A stretch of 51,919 bases of DNA from Frankia nepalensis (GCF_016786325.1 NZ_JADWYU010000219.1:1-51919); one strand, 5' to 3'; counted from the stretch's first letter, positions 28,516-41,698 are shown. The notes: generated from the letters alone by a model not told the origin. Numbers and translations: made by a program.

Positions 28516-29319
28516 ATGTCTCCCATCGCCCGCCGCCGCGGCGCGACCGCCGTGCTCACCGCCGTGCTCAGCGCCGTGGCCCTCGCCGCGGCCACCGCCT
28601 GCTCCTCGGCCTCCGGCGAGCCGGACACCGCCACGACCGCCAGCCCGGCCGCCACGACCGCGGCCGGAGGCGACGTGCAGGCCGCCTGCACCGCGGAAAT
28701 CGCGCTCAACGCCCTCGAGTTCCCGGGGTCCGACCCCGGGGCCCCGGCCCCGACCGCCCGCAAGCTCCAGGACTTCGCGGCGGACGCCGAGCCGCTGGCC
28801 GCCACGCTGCGCGCGAACGTCCCCGCCGAGCTGATCAACGAGGTCGATGTCCTGGACTCCGTGCTGGCCACCGCCAGGCGGGGTCAACCCATCGACTACG
28901 AAGGCAGTGGGCTCTTCGCCGCGGGCCAGGTCGTCGACGCCTGGATGGCCGACAACTGCGGCTACCCCACGCTCGCCGTGACCAACGACGCCGGGACACT
29001 CACCGGCCTGCCGGCGTCCGTTCCCGCCGGGCCAGTCTCCATCACGTTCGCCAACCAGGGTGAGCCCGCGAAGGCTGGCTTCGTCCTGCTGTTCGCCAAG
29101 GTCAAGGACGGGGCCACCGCGACCGCGGCCGGCCTCGCGGACGGGACCACCGACCTGGAGTCGAGCACCGACATCATCTCCGCGGTTCAGCCACAGGGTC
29201 GCTCGCCCGGCTATGGCCTGGCGGACCTGCCCGCCGGGCGCTACCTCGTCGTCAGCCCGCTCGGCAGCCCGCCGGACTTCGCCGGAGGCTTCGCCGCCGT
29301 CGAGTTCGACGTCCGCTGA
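28516..29319 (+). CDS. secreted lipoprotein of unknown function
   Basis: 267 residues. The N-terminus has basic residues (SPIARRRG), a hydrophobic stretch and a lipobox ending LAAATAC, so it should be lipid-anchored on the outer face of the membrane. A Thr/Ala-rich tether follows. The rest has no family I recognise; the C-terminal part (about 155-267) has a beta-rich look with PVSITFANQGEPAKAGFVLL, reminiscent of cupredoxin-like folds but without a visible copper site. The ATG at 28516 follows AGGAG by ten bases. The multi-pass membrane protein begins 40 bases downstream, so the two probably form an operon. Confidence 0.8.
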   Translation: MSPIARRRGATAVLTAVLSAVALAAATACSSASGEPDTATTASPAATTAAGGDVQAACTAEIALNALEFPGSDPGAPAPTARKLQDFAADAEPLAATLRANVPAELINEVDVLDSVLATARRGQPIDYEGSGLFAAGQVVDAWMADNCGYPTLAVTNDAGTLTGLPASVPAGPVSITFANQGEPAKAGFVLLFAKVKDGATATAAGLADGTTDLESSTDIISAVQPQGRSPGYGLADLPAGRYLVVSPLGSPPDFAGGFAAVEFDVR

Positions 29320-29359
29320 GCCGACGCCGTCACCACCGATCCCACCCGAAGGAGACCCC

Positions 29360-30067
29360 ATGCCTACCCGCACCACGGGCCGCTACCTCGCCGTGGCCTG
29401 CCTGGTCATCGTCGCCGTCTGCTATGGAATGTCGATAGCGGTCCACCCGGCGCCTGCCGGCGGTGACTCCGACCTCGACGCCGTCGAGAAGTTCGCCGCC
29501 CACCCCGGACGGACGGACGCCCTGCTCGTCCTCAACCTCGGCGCCCTGCTCTTCCCCGTCGCGATCGTCCTCATCGCCTTGCTGGCCCGGCCCGGCGCCC
29601 GGGCGCTGTCCACCTGGGCCGGCTGGCTGGGAACGATGGTCGGCGCGGCGACCGGCATGGTGGTGGCCACCGACGCCGTGTACGCCGCCGCCGCGCGCGC
29701 CGCCGACCGCCAGGCCGCCGTCGACCTTCTGGACGCCTTCTTCGAGCCGCCAGTCATGATCGTCTACCTGGTCGTCGGTCTGGCGGGCGGCCTGGCGGCC
29801 TTCGTCCTGCTCGCGATCGCGCTGATCCGCGCGAAGGTCGTCGCCTGGCCGTTCGCGGTCGCGCTCCCCGTCGGCTACCTCGTGGGCGGACCGTTCGGGG
29901 CACCCGTCACCGGCGTCATCTCCACCGTCCTGCTCCTCGTCGGCTTCGGCGCCTGCGCCGCGCGCATCCTGCGCGCCGGCCTCCCCGACCCGACCGCGCC
30001 CACGGCGACGCCGGGCGCGCAACCCGCCGCCAGCACGGCTTCCCTCGGCGCGTCCGTCAGCGGCTAG
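29360..30067 (+). CDS. six-helix integral membrane protein, unknown function
   Basis: 235 residues with about six hydrophobic helices: near 9-28, 54-75, 85-110, 133-155, 163-180 and 187-208. A soluble loop of about 25 residues follows helix 1 and a Pro/Thr/Ala-rich tail ends the protein. A clear AAGGAG site stands six bases before the ATG at 29360. It resembles generic DUF4386-type membrane proteins in layout, but I cannot assign a family with confidence. The preceding gene encodes a lipoprotein and is probably co-transcribed. Confidence 0.78.
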   Translation: MPTRTTGRYLAVACLVIVAVCYGMSIAVHPAPAGGDSDLDAVEKFAAHPGRTDALLVLNLGALLFPVAIVLIALLARPGARALSTWAGWLGTMVGAATGMVVATDAVYAAAARAADRQAAVDLLDAFFEPPVMIVYLVVGLAGGLAAFVLLAIALIRAKVVAWPFAVALPVGYLVGGPFGAPVTGVISTVLLLVGFGACAARILRAGLPDPTAPTATPGAQPAASTASLGASVSG

Positions 30068-30212
30068 CCCCGGCCGGCAGACGGGTGCGCCCCGGCCACA
30101 AGAAGCCGGACCCGGCGACGGGGCGGGCTTTCACGCCTGGTCCAGGTAAACCCCGGGAAAGCGATCCGCGTCACCGGGTGTCGTTTCTCACCAAACTCGA
30201 AGGAGGCGCGAC

Positions 30213-30716
30213 ATGGCGCCGGAACAGCTTCAGGAAGAATCCGAGGGAAACCCAGGGGCTTTGCTGAACGGTGTGGACCACGTGGCGGTCCTCACGCGGG
30301 ACACCGAGCGGCTGCACGCCTTCTATCGCGAGGTGTTCGACGCCACCGTCCGCTATGAGGTCCCCGGGCCTGGCGGAGGCCGGATCTCCTTCCTCCAGGT
30401 CGGCCCGACCACCGGACTTAACATCTACGAGATACCCGGCAACACGGAGGCTGGGCGTCAGACACCGATGTTCGGCCGCGGCCGTCTCGATCATCTGGGC
30501 CTGCGGGCCGCCTCGCCCCAGGCGTTCGGCGTCATCCGGGAACGGCTCGTCGCCCGTGGAGCCTCCGACGGCTTCGTCACCGACTTCGGTCCGACCCTCA
30601 GCCTGTTCTTCCGTGACCCCGACGGGCTCGAGGCCGAGGTCTGCGTCCCGAACCCGGCGGGCCGGCCGGGCGTCCACAACCCTCCCGGCACACCGGCGTC
30701 CGGCTATCAGCCGTGA
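30213..30716 (+). CDS. VOC-family (glyoxalase/dioxygenase-like) protein
   Basis: 167 residues with the vicinal-oxygen-chelate fold. The first half begins DHVAVLTRDTERLHAFYREVF, giving the first metal His. A second His lies in LDHLGLRA at the start of the second half, and a Glu in DPDGLEAEV closes the site. This is the usual His-His-Glu arrangement, so it probably binds a divalent metal. The strong AAGGAGG ribosome site fixes the ATG at 30213. Family members include glyoxalases, glutathione transferases of the fosfomycin type and dioxygenases. Lying 3.3 kb from a glutathione operon makes a thiol-dependent role worth considering, but nothing in the sequence proves it. Confidence 0.85.
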   Translation: MAPEQLQEESEGNPGALLNGVDHVAVLTRDTERLHAFYREVFDATVRYEVPGPGGGRISFLQVGPTTGLNIYEIPGNTEAGRQTPMFGRGRLDHLGLRAASPQAFGVIRERLVARGASDGFVTDFGPTLSLFFRDPDGLEAEVCVPNPAGRPGVHNPPGTPASGYQP

Positions 30717-30890
30717 GCTCGCTCCGTCGCGAACACGAGCCCGGGCCGAGGCTTGTTCCGACGACGATGACCTCGCCGATGGCCTCGTCGATGGCTGAGC
30801 CGACGCGGAAGGCGTCACCACCCGGGCCGGGGTCGGGCCGTCGTCGTGATGTCGGCTTGGGTCCCGGCGGCGCGGCGGTCGACGTGGGCC

Positions 30891-33761
30891 TCAGGGCCCC
30901 GGAGGCTGGTGCCGGGTGGAGACCCAGGTCGCGATCTGGGTTCGCGAGGAGAAGCCGAGCCTGGTCAGGATGTGCTGGACGTGGGTCTGCGCCGTGCGCT
31001 CGGAGATGAACAGCTTCGCGGCGATCTGCCGGTTCGTCAGGCCCCCTGCGACCAGCTCGGCGACCTCGGCCTCCCGGGGCGACAGCGGGCTGGCGGCCGG
31101 CGGCCGGGCGTCCGCCGCCCTGGGCATGGCGGCGAGCAGGTCGCGGGCCCGGCTTGCCCAGGGGTCCATGCCGAGCTGGCCGGCGGCCTGCTCTGCCTCG
31201 TCGAGGAGCTGGCGGGCTCGGTCGAGGTCGCCAGGATGGGCCCGGCGGGTCAGGGCGGCGGCGAGCTCGCACGCGGTCTCGACGGCGAAGCCGGCCGCGC
31301 CCGCGGCGCGGCAGTAGGCGAGAGCGGCGTCGAGGTCCACGACGGCGTCGTCGAGCCGGCCGAGGAAGGCGGCGGACTGGCCCAGGTGCAGCTCCACAGG
31401 ACCCAGGTAGTTGGCCGTCCCAGCGCCCCCGACGGCGAACCGCCCGCGCTCGGCGAGCAGCGGGTCGTAGAGGCGTTCGACGTCGGGCCGCCGGCCGAGC
31501 GCGACCGCGACCCGCGAACCAAGGACCCGGATCGGCACCCGCCAGTAGGGCGCCGGCGGCGGCCAGCTGTCCACTGGCCCGGCGCGCAGGTAGACGGCGA
31601 GGGCGTCCTCCCGCCGGCCGGCGAGGACGAGCTGGTACGCCGTCCCGAGGTGACCGCGAAAGGGCGCATTTCGGGCCTCGCCCCGGGCAGGGGTCAGATA
31701 GGTCGGTAGGTCCGGCGGCTGGCTGGCGGCCACCCGTTCGTGGCCAACGTGCGCGGCGACCACAACCAGCAGCGCGGAGTACACGCCGAACGCGGTCGGG
31801 TGGTTGGCTGCCGGGAGCGTTTCGTACGCTACGCGGCTGACCTCGAGTGCCTCGTCGTAACGGCCCAACGCGCCAGCGAGCGCCGCGCGCGTGACGAGCA
31901 GGTGCCAGCGGGCGATCGGCCCGCCGACCTGGTCAACGCACCAGCCGAGCCGGGGCAGCTCGGCCGTGACGGCCGCCAGGTCGCCGCGCTCCCAGAAGGT
32001 GTCGATCCGCCACAGCCGGCCCCACATCTCCTCCCGGGGGCGGCGCAGCGCGCGCCCGATCTCGGTCATCCGGTCGGCGATCCCGCCGCGCTCGTCCACA
32101 TGTTCCGGGCCGCTGCGGCACAGCTGGCGCGACCTCAGCGCCGCGATCACCACGATGGGATCGTCGACGCCGTCGGCGAGGGCCAGCGCCTCGCGGCTGG
32201 CCTCCTCCGCCGCGGCGCTGTCGTTCAGGTACACGGAGGCCTCGGCCGACCTGGCGAGCAGGCGCGCCCTGCGGGCGAGGTCAGCCGGGTCGAGCCCGGC
32301 GAGCGCCTCGTCACACCACCGGCGCACCTCCAGGTCCCAGGTCATCGTGCCGACGGGCTCGACACCGAGGGCGGCCTCGGCGATCAGGTCCGCGCGGCCG
32401 ATCCGGCGGGCCAGCGCGATGGCCTCCGTGGTCGTCGCCCGGCACAGCTCCATGTCCCTGGCCCGCCAGCGGGCGCCGGCTAGGCCGATCAGCAGGTCGC
32501 ACCGCAGCCGCTGGTCGATCGTCGGCCCACCCGCGTCAAGCGCGACCTGGTAGAGCCGGGCGCTCTCCTCGTACGCGAGCGAGCGCAGGGCCGCGGCCGC
32601 CGCCCGCCGCGCCCAGGCCACCGCCGGCGCCGGGTCATCGAGCGCGGCCGCGGCCCAGTGCCGCGCGATGTCCGCCAGCCGGTCGTCGATCTGCTCGGCG
32701 TAGACGCGCTCGAGCGCCTCGGCCGCGGACCGGTGCAGCCGCACCCGCTCCTGGGCGGGCGTGTCGGCCTCGATCGCCTCGCACACCAGCGCGTGGGCGA
32801 ATCGCCAGTCCCCTGGAGTGTCAGCGGCGACCACCAGGCCCGCGCCCGCGGCCTCCTCCAGCGGAGGCAGGCAGCCCAGCGGTGACGTCGCGACCATCGC
32901 CGCGATCGTCGCCACGGAGAACTGCTCTCCCAGCACCGCGGCCGCCCCCAGCATCCGGCGGGCCGGCTCGGACAGGCCGGCCGCGCGCTGCCCCACCACG
33001 TCGACGAGTGAGGCCGGCAGCCGCCGGCCGGACAGGGTCACGTCCGTCGTCAGCATCCGGGCCAGTTCCCGGACGAAGAACGGGTTGCCACTGGTCCGCC
33101 GGTGCACGTCACTCGCCACGTCGTCGGCCACGGCCGCGCCGGTGACGGCCCGGACCAGGTGGGCGGTCTCGGCCTCGTCCAGCCCGGCCAGCGGCACCTG
33201 CATGGTCACCGGCTCCCGGCCCAGGTCCGGGAGAACGCCGCGCCACGCCGCCGCGTCACCGGCGCCCACGGTCCGGTAGGTGACCAGGACGAGCAGCCGG
33301 GCGCCCCGCAGCTCGCGGGCCAGGTAGCGCAACAGCAGGAGCGAGGGTTCGTCCGCCCACTGCGCGTCCTCGACCACCAGCAGCAGGCCGCGACGCTCGG
33401 CGAGCGCGAACACCCGGCGGACGACGGCGTCGAACAGCGCGAACCGATCCGCCTCCGAGTACGCCTCGATCATCGTCGGCAGATCGGGCGGGCCGCTCCC
33501 CTCCCCCGCCAAGTCGGAACGCAACAACTGCCTCCACAACCAGAAAGGAGGGGTACCGACGCCTTCGTGCGCCCGCGCCCATCGGGTGAGCGCGCCGGCC
33601 GCCGCCGCCAGGTCGGCCGCCTCCGTGGCCAGCCGGGTCTTGCCGATGCCCGGCTCACCCCCGCACAGCACCAGCGCGGGAGCCCCACCGAAGGCCGCGT
33701 CAAGCCAGCCGGACATGGCGACCCGCTCGCGCCGGCGGCCCACCAGCCCCGGTTCCCCCAC
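30891..33761 (-). CDS. large ATP-binding LuxR-family regulator (second LAL)
   Basis: A 956-residue relative of the regulator at 24949. It opens VGEPGLVGRRRERVAM, has Walker A GGEPGIGKT and Walker B LLLVVEDAQWADEPS, then a long helical middle. It ends in a LuxR domain (LSPREAEVAELVAGGLTNRQ, FISERTAQTHVQHIL). The GTG at 33761 was chosen because AGGAG lies five bases upstream and the family begins there; the frame continues to 34241 through the divergent promoter and would overlap the ligase gene. It faces away from the glutathione operon, so it is the likely activator of that operon. The inducer is unknown. Confidence 0.9.
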   Translation of the reverse strand: MGEPGLVGRRRERVAMSGWLDAAFGGAPALVLCGGEPGIGKTRLATEAADLAAAAGALTRWARAHEGVGTPPFWLWRQLLRSDLAGEGSGPPDLPTMIEAYSEADRFALFDAVVRRVFALAERRGLLLVVEDAQWADEPSLLLLRYLARELRGARLLVLVTYRTVGAGDAAAWRGVLPDLGREPVTMQVPLAGLDEAETAHLVRAVTGAAVADDVASDVHRRTSGNPFFVRELARMLTTDVTLSGRRLPASLVDVVGQRAAGLSEPARRMLGAAAVLGEQFSVATIAAMVATSPLGCLPPLEEAAGAGLVVAADTPGDWRFAHALVCEAIEADTPAQERVRLHRSAAEALERVYAEQIDDRLADIARHWAAAALDDPAPAVAWARRAAAAALRSLAYEESARLYQVALDAGGPTIDQRLRCDLLIGLAGARWRARDMELCRATTTEAIALARRIGRADLIAEAALGVEPVGTMTWDLEVRRWCDEALAGLDPADLARRARLLARSAEASVYLNDSAAAEEASREALALADGVDDPIVVIAALRSRQLCRSGPEHVDERGGIADRMTEIGRALRRPREEMWGRLWRIDTFWERGDLAAVTAELPRLGWCVDQVGGPIARWHLLVTRAALAGALGRYDEALEVSRVAYETLPAANHPTAFGVYSALLVVVAAHVGHERVAASQPPDLPTYLTPARGEARNAPFRGHLGTAYQLVLAGRREDALAVYLRAGPVDSWPPPAPYWRVPIRVLGSRVAVALGRRPDVERLYDPLLAERGRFAVGGAGTANYLGPVELHLGQSAAFLGRLDDAVVDLDAALAYCRAAGAAGFAVETACELAAALTRRAHPGDLDRARQLLDEAEQAAGQLGMDPWASRARDLLAAMPRAADARPPAASPLSPREAEVAELVAGGLTNRQIAAKLFISERTAQTHVQHILTRLGFSSRTQIATWVSTRHQPPGP

Positions 33762-34066
33762 CCTCGCTCCTCTCCAGGACGTCACGAGCATTCCGGCCGA
33801 GAATGCGGCCGACAGCGCGGCTCGTCGGGTCCGCCTCCGCTCCAAGTCTGCCGCCCGCGCGCTTTCCCGAGAGCCGAGGTCGCCGGACCGGTCGATCAGG
33901 GCATGACGAACAGCCGGACCGCGGTGCGCGCCGGCGGCGAGTTCGCCGGCGAGGCGGCCCGTCGCCACGGGTACGGCGTCGCGTCGCGGCCGCCCGGCGG
34001 ACATGCAGTGCTCGGTTCCGTACTCGTACTGAGGTCGAGACCGCCAGGTCACGCGAGGGTGACCGC
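33762..34066. other. 305-bp divergent intergenic region, LAL regulator / glutathione operon
   Basis: No gene is supported. It separates the second LAL gene from the ligase gene and should hold both promoters. The recognisable element is the conserved leader at 34006-34037. The rest is GC-rich without obvious promoter hexamers. Confidence 0.5.
34006..34037 (+). promoter_or_regulatory. conserved leader element of the glutathione operon
   Basis: A 32-base block that matches the copy at 28158-28189 at all but five positions. It contains the repeated GTACTCGTACT in this copy and GTACTCATACT in the other. It sits 30 bases before the ATG and probably contains the -10 region or an activator site. 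Conservation in a region where the flanks have diverged is the evidence. Confidence 0.55.
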
Positions 34067-35116
34067 ATGGAGCTGAAGGCAGCCGTCCAGGCGATGTTCG
34101 CCCCGGCGCGTCACCCCGGACGGGTCGGCGCCGAAATCGAGCTGATTCCGGTGACGGACGGCGCGCGGCCACGGCCGGTGGATCCCGCCGTTCTGGCGGC
34201 CGCGTTCGACCCGTCCTTCGTGCGCGAGGCCGTCCCGACATTCGAGCCGGGCGGGCAGCTGGAGCTGAGCCCGGCGCCCCGGCCGACGGTCGGCGCGCTC
34301 GTCCACGACGTCCGGCGGCTGGTGGCGCGGGCCGAGGCCATCGCGGCGCGTAACGGAATCCGCCTCGTCGCCGCCGGCACCAACCCGTACCACTGTTGCC
34401 ACGAGGTGCCGCTTCGCGTGGCGTCGCCGCGTTACCTCGCCATGCAGCGGCTGTTCGACGCGACCGGGCCTGATGGCCGTCGCATGATGCGCCTCACCGC
34501 CTCGCTGCAGGTCACCGTCGACCTGCGCGCGGGCCAGGCCGGACGCGAGCAGTGGCTCGTCGCCAATCTCGCGGGCCCGCCACTTGCCGCCGCCTTCGCC
34601 AACTCGCCGACGCTGGACGGCCGGCCCGCCGGTATCAGGGGCGCGCGCACCCGGATCTGGCAGGGCGTCGACCTCACGCGGACCGGTTACGACGGCCGCC
34701 ACCTGGACCCCGTGGACCCGGTGGGCGCGTATGGCGCTTTCGCCAGCGCGGCGGCGCGGCTGCCGATCCGGGAGACGGCCGACCCGGCCTGTCACCTGTC
34801 GACGCTCTTCCCGCCGGTACGCCCGCGAGGCGGCTATCTCGAGGTGCGCTATCTCGACGCGCAGCCGATCGAACGGGCGGGTGTGGCGATCGCGACCATC
34901 GCGGCGCTGCTCCATGACCCGCGGGCCCGGCGAGACGCGCTCGACCTGCTCCTGCCGCGCATCGGAGATCAGGCGCGGGCGTGGGACGAGGCGGCGGCCG
35001 GCCACTCGCCCGAGTCCGCCGACCTCCTCTCGATCGCCCACGCGGCCGAGCCGGCGCTCGGGGGCGCGGCGGCCACGCTCACCGAAGCGGCCTCGCTCAC
35101 CGGAGCGGCGTCATGA
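34067..35116 (+). CDS. gshA: glutamate-cysteine ligase family protein
   Basis: A 349-residue ligase of the GCS2/EgtA-like family, predicted to join glutamate and cysteine with ATP as the first step of glutathione synthesis. The family signature GAEIELIPVTD lies near residue 22. Further matches are the substrate region AAGTNPYHCCHEVP and the phrase RLTASLQVTVDL near the middle, plus STLFPPVRPRGGYLEVRYLD before the C-terminus. ATG 34067 is set by the family start and by the conserved leader. Its end overlaps the glutathione synthase start (ATGA). Taken alone it might instead feed ergothioneine synthesis as EgtA does, but the neighbour argues for glutathione. It is shorter than EgtA (about 430 residues in mycobacteria). 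Confidence 0.85.
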   Translation: MELKAAVQAMFAPARHPGRVGAEIELIPVTDGARPRPVDPAVLAAAFDPSFVREAVPTFEPGGQLELSPAPRPTVGALVHDVRRLVARAEAIAARNGIRLVAAGTNPYHCCHEVPLRVASPRYLAMQRLFDATGPDGRRMMRLTASLQVTVDLRAGQAGREQWLVANLAGPPLAAAFANSPTLDGRPAGIRGARTRIWQGVDLTRTGYDGRHLDPVDPVGAYGAFASAAARLPIRETADPACHLSTLFPPVRPRGGYLEVRYLDAQPIERAGVAIATIAALLHDPRARRDALDLLLPRIGDQARAWDEAAAGHSPESADLLSIAHAAEPALGGAAATLTEAASLTGAAS

Positions 35117-36084
35117 AGATCGTGTTCGTCGCCGATCCACTCGAGGCTCTCGACCCGTCGACCGACACCAGCGTCGGCCTCATGCACGCGGCGCAGGACC
35201 GGGGCGCGCAGGTGTGGGTCACCGAAGCGCGCCTGCTCGAAGCCGTGGACGGCCGGGCCCGCGCACTGGCCCGCCGGCTATTGCTCGCCCCGTCCCGGCC
35301 AGGCGGCGGTCACCGGTGGACGGTCGCCGAGGCCTGGTACACCGCCCGCGAGTCGCGGCACCTCTGGCTCGACGACGCGGCCGCCGTCTTCATGCGCACC
35401 GAGCCGCCGCTCGACGCGACGTTCCTCACCGCGACCATGATCCTGGATCTGGTCGACCCGGCCGGGACCGTCATGGTCAACGACCCGCGCGGCCTGCGGG
35501 CCTGCGGCGAGCACGTCCTGCCGCTGCACTTCCCCGACCTGGTCCCGCCGACCATCGTCACCGCCGACCCGCGCGCCATCCGGTCGTTCCTCGCCGAGCA
35601 CGCCGCGATCGTGGTCAAGCCGGTGGACGGCTTCGGCGGCCGGGGCGTCCTGCGGCTGCGCCGCGACGACCCCAACCTCGCGTCCCTGCTGGAGATGTCC
35701 ACTCATGACGGCCGCCAGGCCGTCGTAGCGCAGCGGTATCTGCCCGAGGTCTCGGCCGGCAACAAGCGGATCTTCGTGGTGGCGGGGGAACCGGTGGGCG
35801 CGGTCTACCGCTACCCGGAGGCCGGCGACTTCCGGATCGGCGCCCCGGCCGCGCAGGCGCCGATCACCGGCCGCGACCGTGAGATCTGCTCACGGCTCGC
35901 GCCGGACCTTCGCCTCCACGGCATCCATCTCGCCGGGCTGGACGTGATCGGACCCCACCTCATCGAGGTGAACGTCACCAGCGTTGGCGCGCTGCGAAAG
36001 GCCGACGCCCTGCTCGGCTGGACCCTCTGCGCCGACCTCGTCGACAGCGTGCTGGGCACGCGCGAACAAAGGGGAGTCGCATGA
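35113..36084 (+). CDS. gshB: glutathione synthase (ATP-grasp)
   Basis: 323 residues closely following the proteobacterial GshB pattern. It adds glycine to gamma-glutamylcysteine with ATP. Matching phrases include FMRTEPPLDATFLTATMILD, VMVNDPRGLRACGEHV, the ATP-grasp lysine and glycine loop VVKPVDGFGGRGVLRL, YLPEVSAGNKRIFVV, and the metal site LAGLDVIGPHLIEVNVTS. All expected blocks are in place and the length is normal (E. coli 316). It begins inside the end of the ligase gene and its last four bases overlap the MAPEG start, so the set is translationally coupled. Glutathione synthase is rare in actinomycetes, which suggests acquisition by transfer, although base composition now matches the neighbours. 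Confidence 0.93.
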   Translation: MKIVFVADPLEALDPSTDTSVGLMHAAQDRGAQVWVTEARLLEAVDGRARALARRLLLAPSRPGGGHRWTVAEAWYTARESRHLWLDDAAAVFMRTEPPLDATFLTATMILDLVDPAGTVMVNDPRGLRACGEHVLPLHFPDLVPPTIVTADPRAIRSFLAEHAAIVVKPVDGFGGRGVLRLRRDDPNLASLLEMSTHDGRQAVVAQRYLPEVSAGNKRIFVVAGEPVGAVYRYPEAGDFRIGAPAAQAPITGRDREICSRLAPDLRLHGIHLAGLDVIGPHLIEVNVTSVGALRKADALLGWTLCADLVDSVLGTREQRGVA

Positions 36085-36476
36085 CCACCGCGATCATCTG
36101 CACGGCGATCCTGGGCGCGATGGTGTTCGCCCTCGGGTTCAACGTCTCCCGGCTGCGGGGCGCGACCGCGAAAGCCGGCGGCTCACAGTTGCCAACCGAC
36201 CCGACGAGCCCGCTTTTCATCGCGGTCCGGTCGCACGCCAACCAGGCCGAGTACGTGCCGACCCTGATCGTCCTGTTCCTGCTCGTCGGCGCCCGCGGCC
36301 CGGCCGCCGTGGCCATTCCACTGATCGTCGGCGCCACGGTCGTGCGGGTGCTGCACGCCTACAACATGCTCACCCACAAGGGCCACGGGCGCCCCACACC
36401 GATTCATCTGTTCTCCGCGATCGGTACCTATGTCTTCGGCGTCGCCCTCGCCGTCGCGGCTCTTTTCACCCTCTGA
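36081..36476 (+). CDS. MAPEG-family membrane protein
   Basis: A 131-residue, four-helix membrane protein of the 'membrane-associated proteins in eicosanoid and glutathione metabolism' family. The family motifs are seen: FNVSRLRG after helix 1, RSHANQAEYVPTLIVLFLL in helix 2 with its Asn and Glu, and RVLHAYNML at helix 3. Known members bind glutathione in the membrane and act as transferases or peroxidases on hydrophobic substrates. Its place directly after glutathione synthase, with a four-base overlap, supports that use here. The next gene, an MFS transporter, starts at its stop codon. Confidence 0.9.
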   Translation: MTTAIICTAILGAMVFALGFNVSRLRGATAKAGGSQLPTDPTSPLFIAVRSHANQAEYVPTLIVLFLLVGARGPAAVAIPLIVGATVVRVLHAYNMLTHKGHGRPTPIHLFSAIGTYVFGVALAVAALFTL

Positions 36477-37696
36477 TGGCCGGACCGTCCGTGCTGCTCC
36501 CGCTGCGCTCGTCCCCATTCCGGCGCTACCTGCTCGGCCAGCTGGTGTCGGTGCCCTGTTCCTGGGCACAGGTGGTCGCGCTCGCCTGGGTGGTGGTGGA
36601 GCTCGCCCCGGCGGCCATGGGCTGGGTGGTGGCCCTGCAGTTCCTGCCCAGCCTGCTGCTCGGACCGTGGTTCGGAGCGATCGCCGACCGGTACGACCGC
36701 CGCTGGCTGCTGATGGCCGCCGAGGCCGGGCTCGGCCTGACGGCGCTGGCGTACGCCGCCGTCTCCCTCACGGGCGGCCTGACGCTGCCGGTCGTCTGTC
36801 TGCTCAGCGCGCTCTGGGGTGTGATCAACGCGCTGGACACGCCGGCCCGGCGGGCCCTGGTGCCGATGCTGGTGCCGCCGGCCCAGGCACCGGGCGCGGC
36901 GGCGCTGAGCGGAACCGTCATGTTGATCGGCATGACGGCCGGGTCCGGACTCGGCGCGCTGATGGTGACCCAGGTCGGCGTCACCGCCACGTTCACGCTG
37001 AACGCGGCGTCCTTCCTGGCCGACGTCGCGCTGCTCGCCACGATCCGGGTCGGACCCTCACCCCGGCTGGCGAGGGCGCCTCGGCAGATCCGCGACGGCT
37101 TCCGCTATCTGTGGCACACGCCTCGCCTCCGCACGCCGTTGCTCGCCCTGTCCGTGGTCGCCACCTTCGCCTTCACCTTCCAGGTCAGCGTGCCGATCTT
37201 CATGCGGGCTTCCTTCGACGGCGGGGCCTCCCTCATCGGCACCGCCTTCACGGTGTCGATGGCGGGCAGCCTCGTCGGCACCCTGGTCGCCGCCGCCCGG
37301 GGCCTGCCCGGCCGGCACACCGTGGCGCGGGCGAACCTGGTCATGGCGACCGCGATGATCGTGACGGCGGCGGCTCCGACGGTGCTGGTCGCGCTCATCA
37401 GCCTCACGGTCGCCGGCGTCGCGTGGTCGTTCCTCCTCATGTCCGTGATCGCCCTGCTGCAGACCGCCGAGCCCGCGATGATGGGCCGGGTCATGTCGCT
37501 GTTCGCGCTCGTCCTGCTAGGCGGCACCGCCCTCGGCGGGCCGATCGCCTCGGCCCTCGCCGCGGCCGCGGGAGTGCGCGCGCCCTTCGCCCTGGGAGCA
37601 CTGGCCGCCGCGGTGGCGGTGGCCATCGCCTGGCCAGGCGCCGTCAGACCGGCCGACCGTTCCAGCCGGCACGTGACGACCGCCGACGCCGGCTAG
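36476..37696 (+). CDS. MFS transporter (EntS/MFS_3-like)
   Basis: A 406-residue major-facilitator protein with 10-12 hydrophobic helices. The loop between helices 2 and 3 has the conserved GAIADRYDRRWLLM pattern, and LDTPARRALVPMLVP near residue 125 is typical of the enterobactin-exporter-like group. The ATG at 36476 shares a base with the MAPEG stop (TGATG), so it is the fourth coupled gene of the operon. It may export glutathione, a conjugate or a toxic electrophile; the specificity cannot be read from sequence. Confidence 0.9.
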   Translation: MAGPSVLLPLRSSPFRRYLLGQLVSVPCSWAQVVALAWVVVELAPAAMGWVVALQFLPSLLLGPWFGAIADRYDRRWLLMAAEAGLGLTALAYAAVSLTGGLTLPVVCLLSALWGVINALDTPARRALVPMLVPPAQAPGAAALSGTVMLIGMTAGSGLGALMVTQVGVTATFTLNAASFLADVALLATIRVGPSPRLARAPRQIRDGFRYLWHTPRLRTPLLALSVVATFAFTFQVSVPIFMRASFDGGASLIGTAFTVSMAGSLVGTLVAAARGLPGRHTVARANLVMATAMIVTAAAPTVLVALISLTVAGVAWSFLLMSVIALLQTAEPAMMGRVMSLFALVLLGGTALGGPIASALAAAAGVRAPFALGALAAAVAVAIAWPGAVRPADRSSRHVTTADAG

Positions 37697-37821
37697 GACG
37701 CCCCGGTACGGCACCCGGCACCGCGCGGCTGGATCCGTGGGCCGAGGAGCCGCCAGCCGCCGCCCGGCCGCGTCGGGCGGCGGCGCGGGGCGATGTCAGC
37801 CAGGCCAGATGCGGGCCGATG

Positions 37822-41682
<3,861 letters not shown>

Positions 41683-41698
41683 TGTCCGCCGTTCGTCG

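Noticed and set aside
33762-34241. N-terminal extension of the second LAL regulator
   Set aside because: It crosses the divergent promoter and overlaps the ligase gene; the ribosome site at 33767-33771 supports the GTG at 33761.
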